Shown one piece after another: positions 61,726-64,000 of a stretch of 64,000 bases of DNA; the stretch's first letter is position 1; each line of letters begins with the position of its first letter. This DNA is from Melampsora larici-populina 98AG31. Its lineage: Eukaryota > Basidiomycota > Pucciniomycetes > Pucciniales > Melampsoraceae. The notes under the pieces are model-generated. The model did not search any database. It worked only from the letters and a program-made list of their open reading frames with translations, and had not been told where the DNA came from. The stretch spans positions 1,842,498 to 1,906,497 of the forward strand of contig NW_006768767.1 of NCBI RefSeq assembly GCF_000204055.1. The letters are read 5' to 3'. A program made the position numbers and the translations under genes.

Positions 61726-63569
61726 TCAACTTCCGGAAGGTTTCTGCATCGTTTGCGCTGCTTGGGCTGCAAGCATAGCGTCCTGAAGAGTCATGTTGTT
61801 CTCCCTCATCAACATGCTGATGAGTTGAGCATTCCGAGTAATTTGTAGATGTTCGACCTCGGCTTTGTAGTTTTGCATTTCAAGCAAATGCTTTTCTTTC
61901 TTTGAGGATAAGTTGAATGAATGTTCTTCAAGTTTCTTCCTTTCGCTCGATAGTTGAACATCAGCCATATCAAGTTCGATTTTGGCCTTTCGCTTACAGT
62001 CTTCTTCGTTCAATGTAGGTCTATCGGGCAACATAGTGACAGCCACATTATCTGCTAAACGTGATAAATGATTTAATGCTTGACTGGCCTGTTGTGAGAT
62101 GGGCCCTTGAATAGTATCTAACTGTGCATCTAATGGGTTATTTTTAATGAGATCCTGAATGGAATCAGCCGAGCCTGACTTTCTATTTGGGGCATGTTTC
62201 GTTGGGGGAACTTGACTCGCTGTTCCTAAAGAAGTCTTCGATGATGTATGTTTCAATGAAGTGGATGAAATCGGTCGTTGATATTGGGTTTGCGATGGTC
62301 AAGAAGGTGTGATAGGATTTGAGTCGATTATATCTTCAAAGTCATCAATATCGTTTTTGAACATTTGGGGAATATCATCTTCGGAGTCACCAAGGAGATT
62401 TTCATGAGGTAAACAACGAGCTTCATGAGCTAAGTTGGAGTTCGGAGATTGTTCGAAAGGGTCACACTCCAAGTGATAATCATTGTTATGAATTTCTTGA
62501 TGAGCTAAATTCGAGTTTACTGAATGCTCCCGTGAAAGACGCTCGCTTTGAGTGAAGGTTTCTTTGCCGTCATCAAGTAAACTGTGAGCGGCGGCAAGCC
62601 TCATGTTACCGTGTCGTGTCTCAAACACAGGCTCCAGCTCGAAATAATACTTGCATTTTTTCAAGATGGGTGCTATATATACGAGAGCGATTGGACTCAG
62701 AAAACCAAACTCAATGCCTCATGCTCATGAAAATCGATGCTTACCGAGAGCAGCCTTTTCCATACTGAGCCATTTCGGATCATCATCCGCCAAACCCTCA
62801 TTCGCCTTCATTTCAGTGGCTGTGTTCCAACTTCCAGATCCAGTTTGGTTACGTACATTGTTAGCATCACGCCAAGCTTTCTCTAAACGTGCGATCTGCA
62901 AGTGAATACAAATTCAAAGGTGTTGAGAAAGTTTCAAAGTCATGAAGAATCAAATACAAATAACAAAAGTACCTTCTTTTTAATTGAAGTTGCATCTCGC
63001 CATAAGATGCCATTCTTGATCAAGTACTTCTCGATCTCTTCAGCTGAACCTCTCTTTTCTGTTTTGTTAGTTTTGTATCTAGTAAAGTTGTCATCGTCCG
63101 TGAGCCAATTGATAAGTAAGTACATCGAAGATTTTCCTTCGCCATTATCATCGTTTTCCCAATGAATCGTAGTTTTGTGATCTTCGTCAGCATTTTCGTC
63201 AGAAGACGTCGAATTATCGTTATCGTGTTCAGTCTTCTTGGTCTTCTTCGACTTATTCGACTTTGAGTTACGAGATTTGGCTTTAGCTGGAGGTTTTGAC
63301 TTAGGAGTAGGAGTAGGAGAAGCTTTTGCTGGAGTTCGTTTAGCACGCGCTTTTGCCGTAGGTTCTTTTGAGCGCATCTTCTGAGAAGAGTTGGTTGTTT
63401 TAGAATTGCCTGACTGAGCAAGTTGGATTGCTCCAGTCAGCACTTGACTGAGAGTGGAAGGGTTGATTTGTAGAGTGCCTGGTGTCAAATGAGAACCGGA
63501 GAGAACTTCGACATCCCCTTCGGAAGAAGGGTTGGTGGAATCCGATTGAAGGGTATCAGAATTAGTCAT
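61726..63569 (-). pseudogene. Harbinger partner protein with SANT/Myb-like region, one nonsense codon
   Basis: Three exons (62973-63569, 62745-62895, 61726-62672) join in frame to about 564 codons. From the ATG at 63569 come a Ser/Thr-rich start and a Lys/Pro-rich basic region (about residues 65-110). Next is a SANT-like module (YLLINWLTDDDNFTRYK...IEKYLIKNGILWRDATSI), which continues over the splice site into IARLEKAWRDANN. An acidic middle part follows, and then a C-terminal coiled coil (AKIELDMADVQLSSERKKLE and onward). A TGA at 62299-62301 (minus strand) interrupts the frame at ...NPITPS; a CGA ancestor would restore it by one C-to-T step. Such proteins bind the TIRs or import the transposase into the nucleus. 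A truncated product would keep the SANT-like part but lose the coiled coil. Confidence 0.75.
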
Positions 63570-64000
63570 GATATGATAATTAAGTGGCTTTATTGAGGAG
63601 TGAATTGAGATTAATTGAATTGAGATGATTACGGCCTGGGAACTGGCCAGTGATCTGTTGATTTTTTTTTTTGCCAAATTTCAACTCGTGGCCAGAAAAA
63701 AAAGGGATCTGGATTTCTGGCCACGCGGCCGGATTTTCGGCCGGATTTCAACTTTGTATCCCCTAATTGTAACCGATTTGCGCTGACTTCCTTACATGAC
63801 ACCGGGTGACCTTTAGTGTTCCCGGTTGTGAATGGGTTTAAGGTTGCGAATCATGATGATCCCAGTAAAATACTTGATTGATCAAAATGAATGAGAAATC
63901 CGAACTTGATTTATGATTGCCACTGGTGGCCAAAGGCACAACATCATCTGTGAGGTCCATTGGGACAGACGACGCGGTGTATGAGCTAAACACAGGGCCG

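Larger units (their letters stand above)
59215..63764 (+). mobile_element. PIF/Harbinger transposon, 4.55 kb
   Basis: TIRs of about 53 bp begin AGGGGACACAAAGTTGAAAT (left) and AGGGGATACAAAGTTGAAAT (right, reverse strand) and continue through CCGGCCGAAAATCCGGCCGC and GTGGCCAGAAATCC. A second inverted GGCCACGCGGCCGGATT copy lies just inside the left end. The flanks (ATTT / AATT) do not give a clear 3-bp duplication. Two divergent-to-convergent genes are inside: a DDE transposase (plus) and a SANT-like protein (minus). This is the standard two-gene layout of autonomous Harbinger elements. Confidence 0.88.

Overview
The window looks like a gene-poor, transposon-rich stretch of a filamentous basidiomycete genome, most likely a rust-type fungus (Pucciniales). 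This rests on AT-rich DNA, many short GT-AG introns, expanded hAT, PIF/Harbinger and Mutator-like elements, and recognisable fungal genes. The species cannot be fixed from the sequence alone. Exon structures are my own splice reading and have no transcript support.

Left third (1-19.5 kb): a class-3 lipase runs off the left edge (minus strand, 1-2369). A long region without a recognised gene follows, then a bHLH transcription factor (8492-10072, plus) behind a pyrimidine-rich leader. A cluster of fold-back elements and MITEs fills 12.5-16.2 kb. An intact seven-exon farnesyl pyrophosphate synthase gene (ERG20; 17787-19487, minus) closes this part.

Middle (20-27 kb): a decayed LINE retrotransposon, identified by its reverse transcriptase and C-terminal zinc-finger region, is interrupted by Harbinger-type MITEs. 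Further repeat fragments follow.

Right half (27-59 kb): three paralogous secreted multicopper oxidase genes lie on the minus strand (27334-30737, 49738-53227, 55344-58806). All three share a series of micro-exons of 11, 20, 14, 7, 23 and 8 nt, several of which encode or interrupt copper-ligand motifs. The first gene is separated from the other two by a transposon island (31.4-47.2 kb). The island holds a decayed hAT element, a long-TIR PIF-like element and a 9.3-kb Mutator-like element. The Mutator-like element codes for a DDE transposase joined to a ubiquitin-specific-protease-like domain. It has in turn been invaded by a deleted hAT, which carries its own MITE, and by a solo LTR.

Right end (59.2-63.8 kb): a PIF/Harbinger element with 53-bp TIRs carries an intact DDE transposase and, divergently, a second DNA-binding (SANT-like) protein broken by one stop codon. 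Several stops and one lost splice donor in these elements fit C-to-T (or G-to-A) changes. That pattern suggests methylation- or RIP-like decay.
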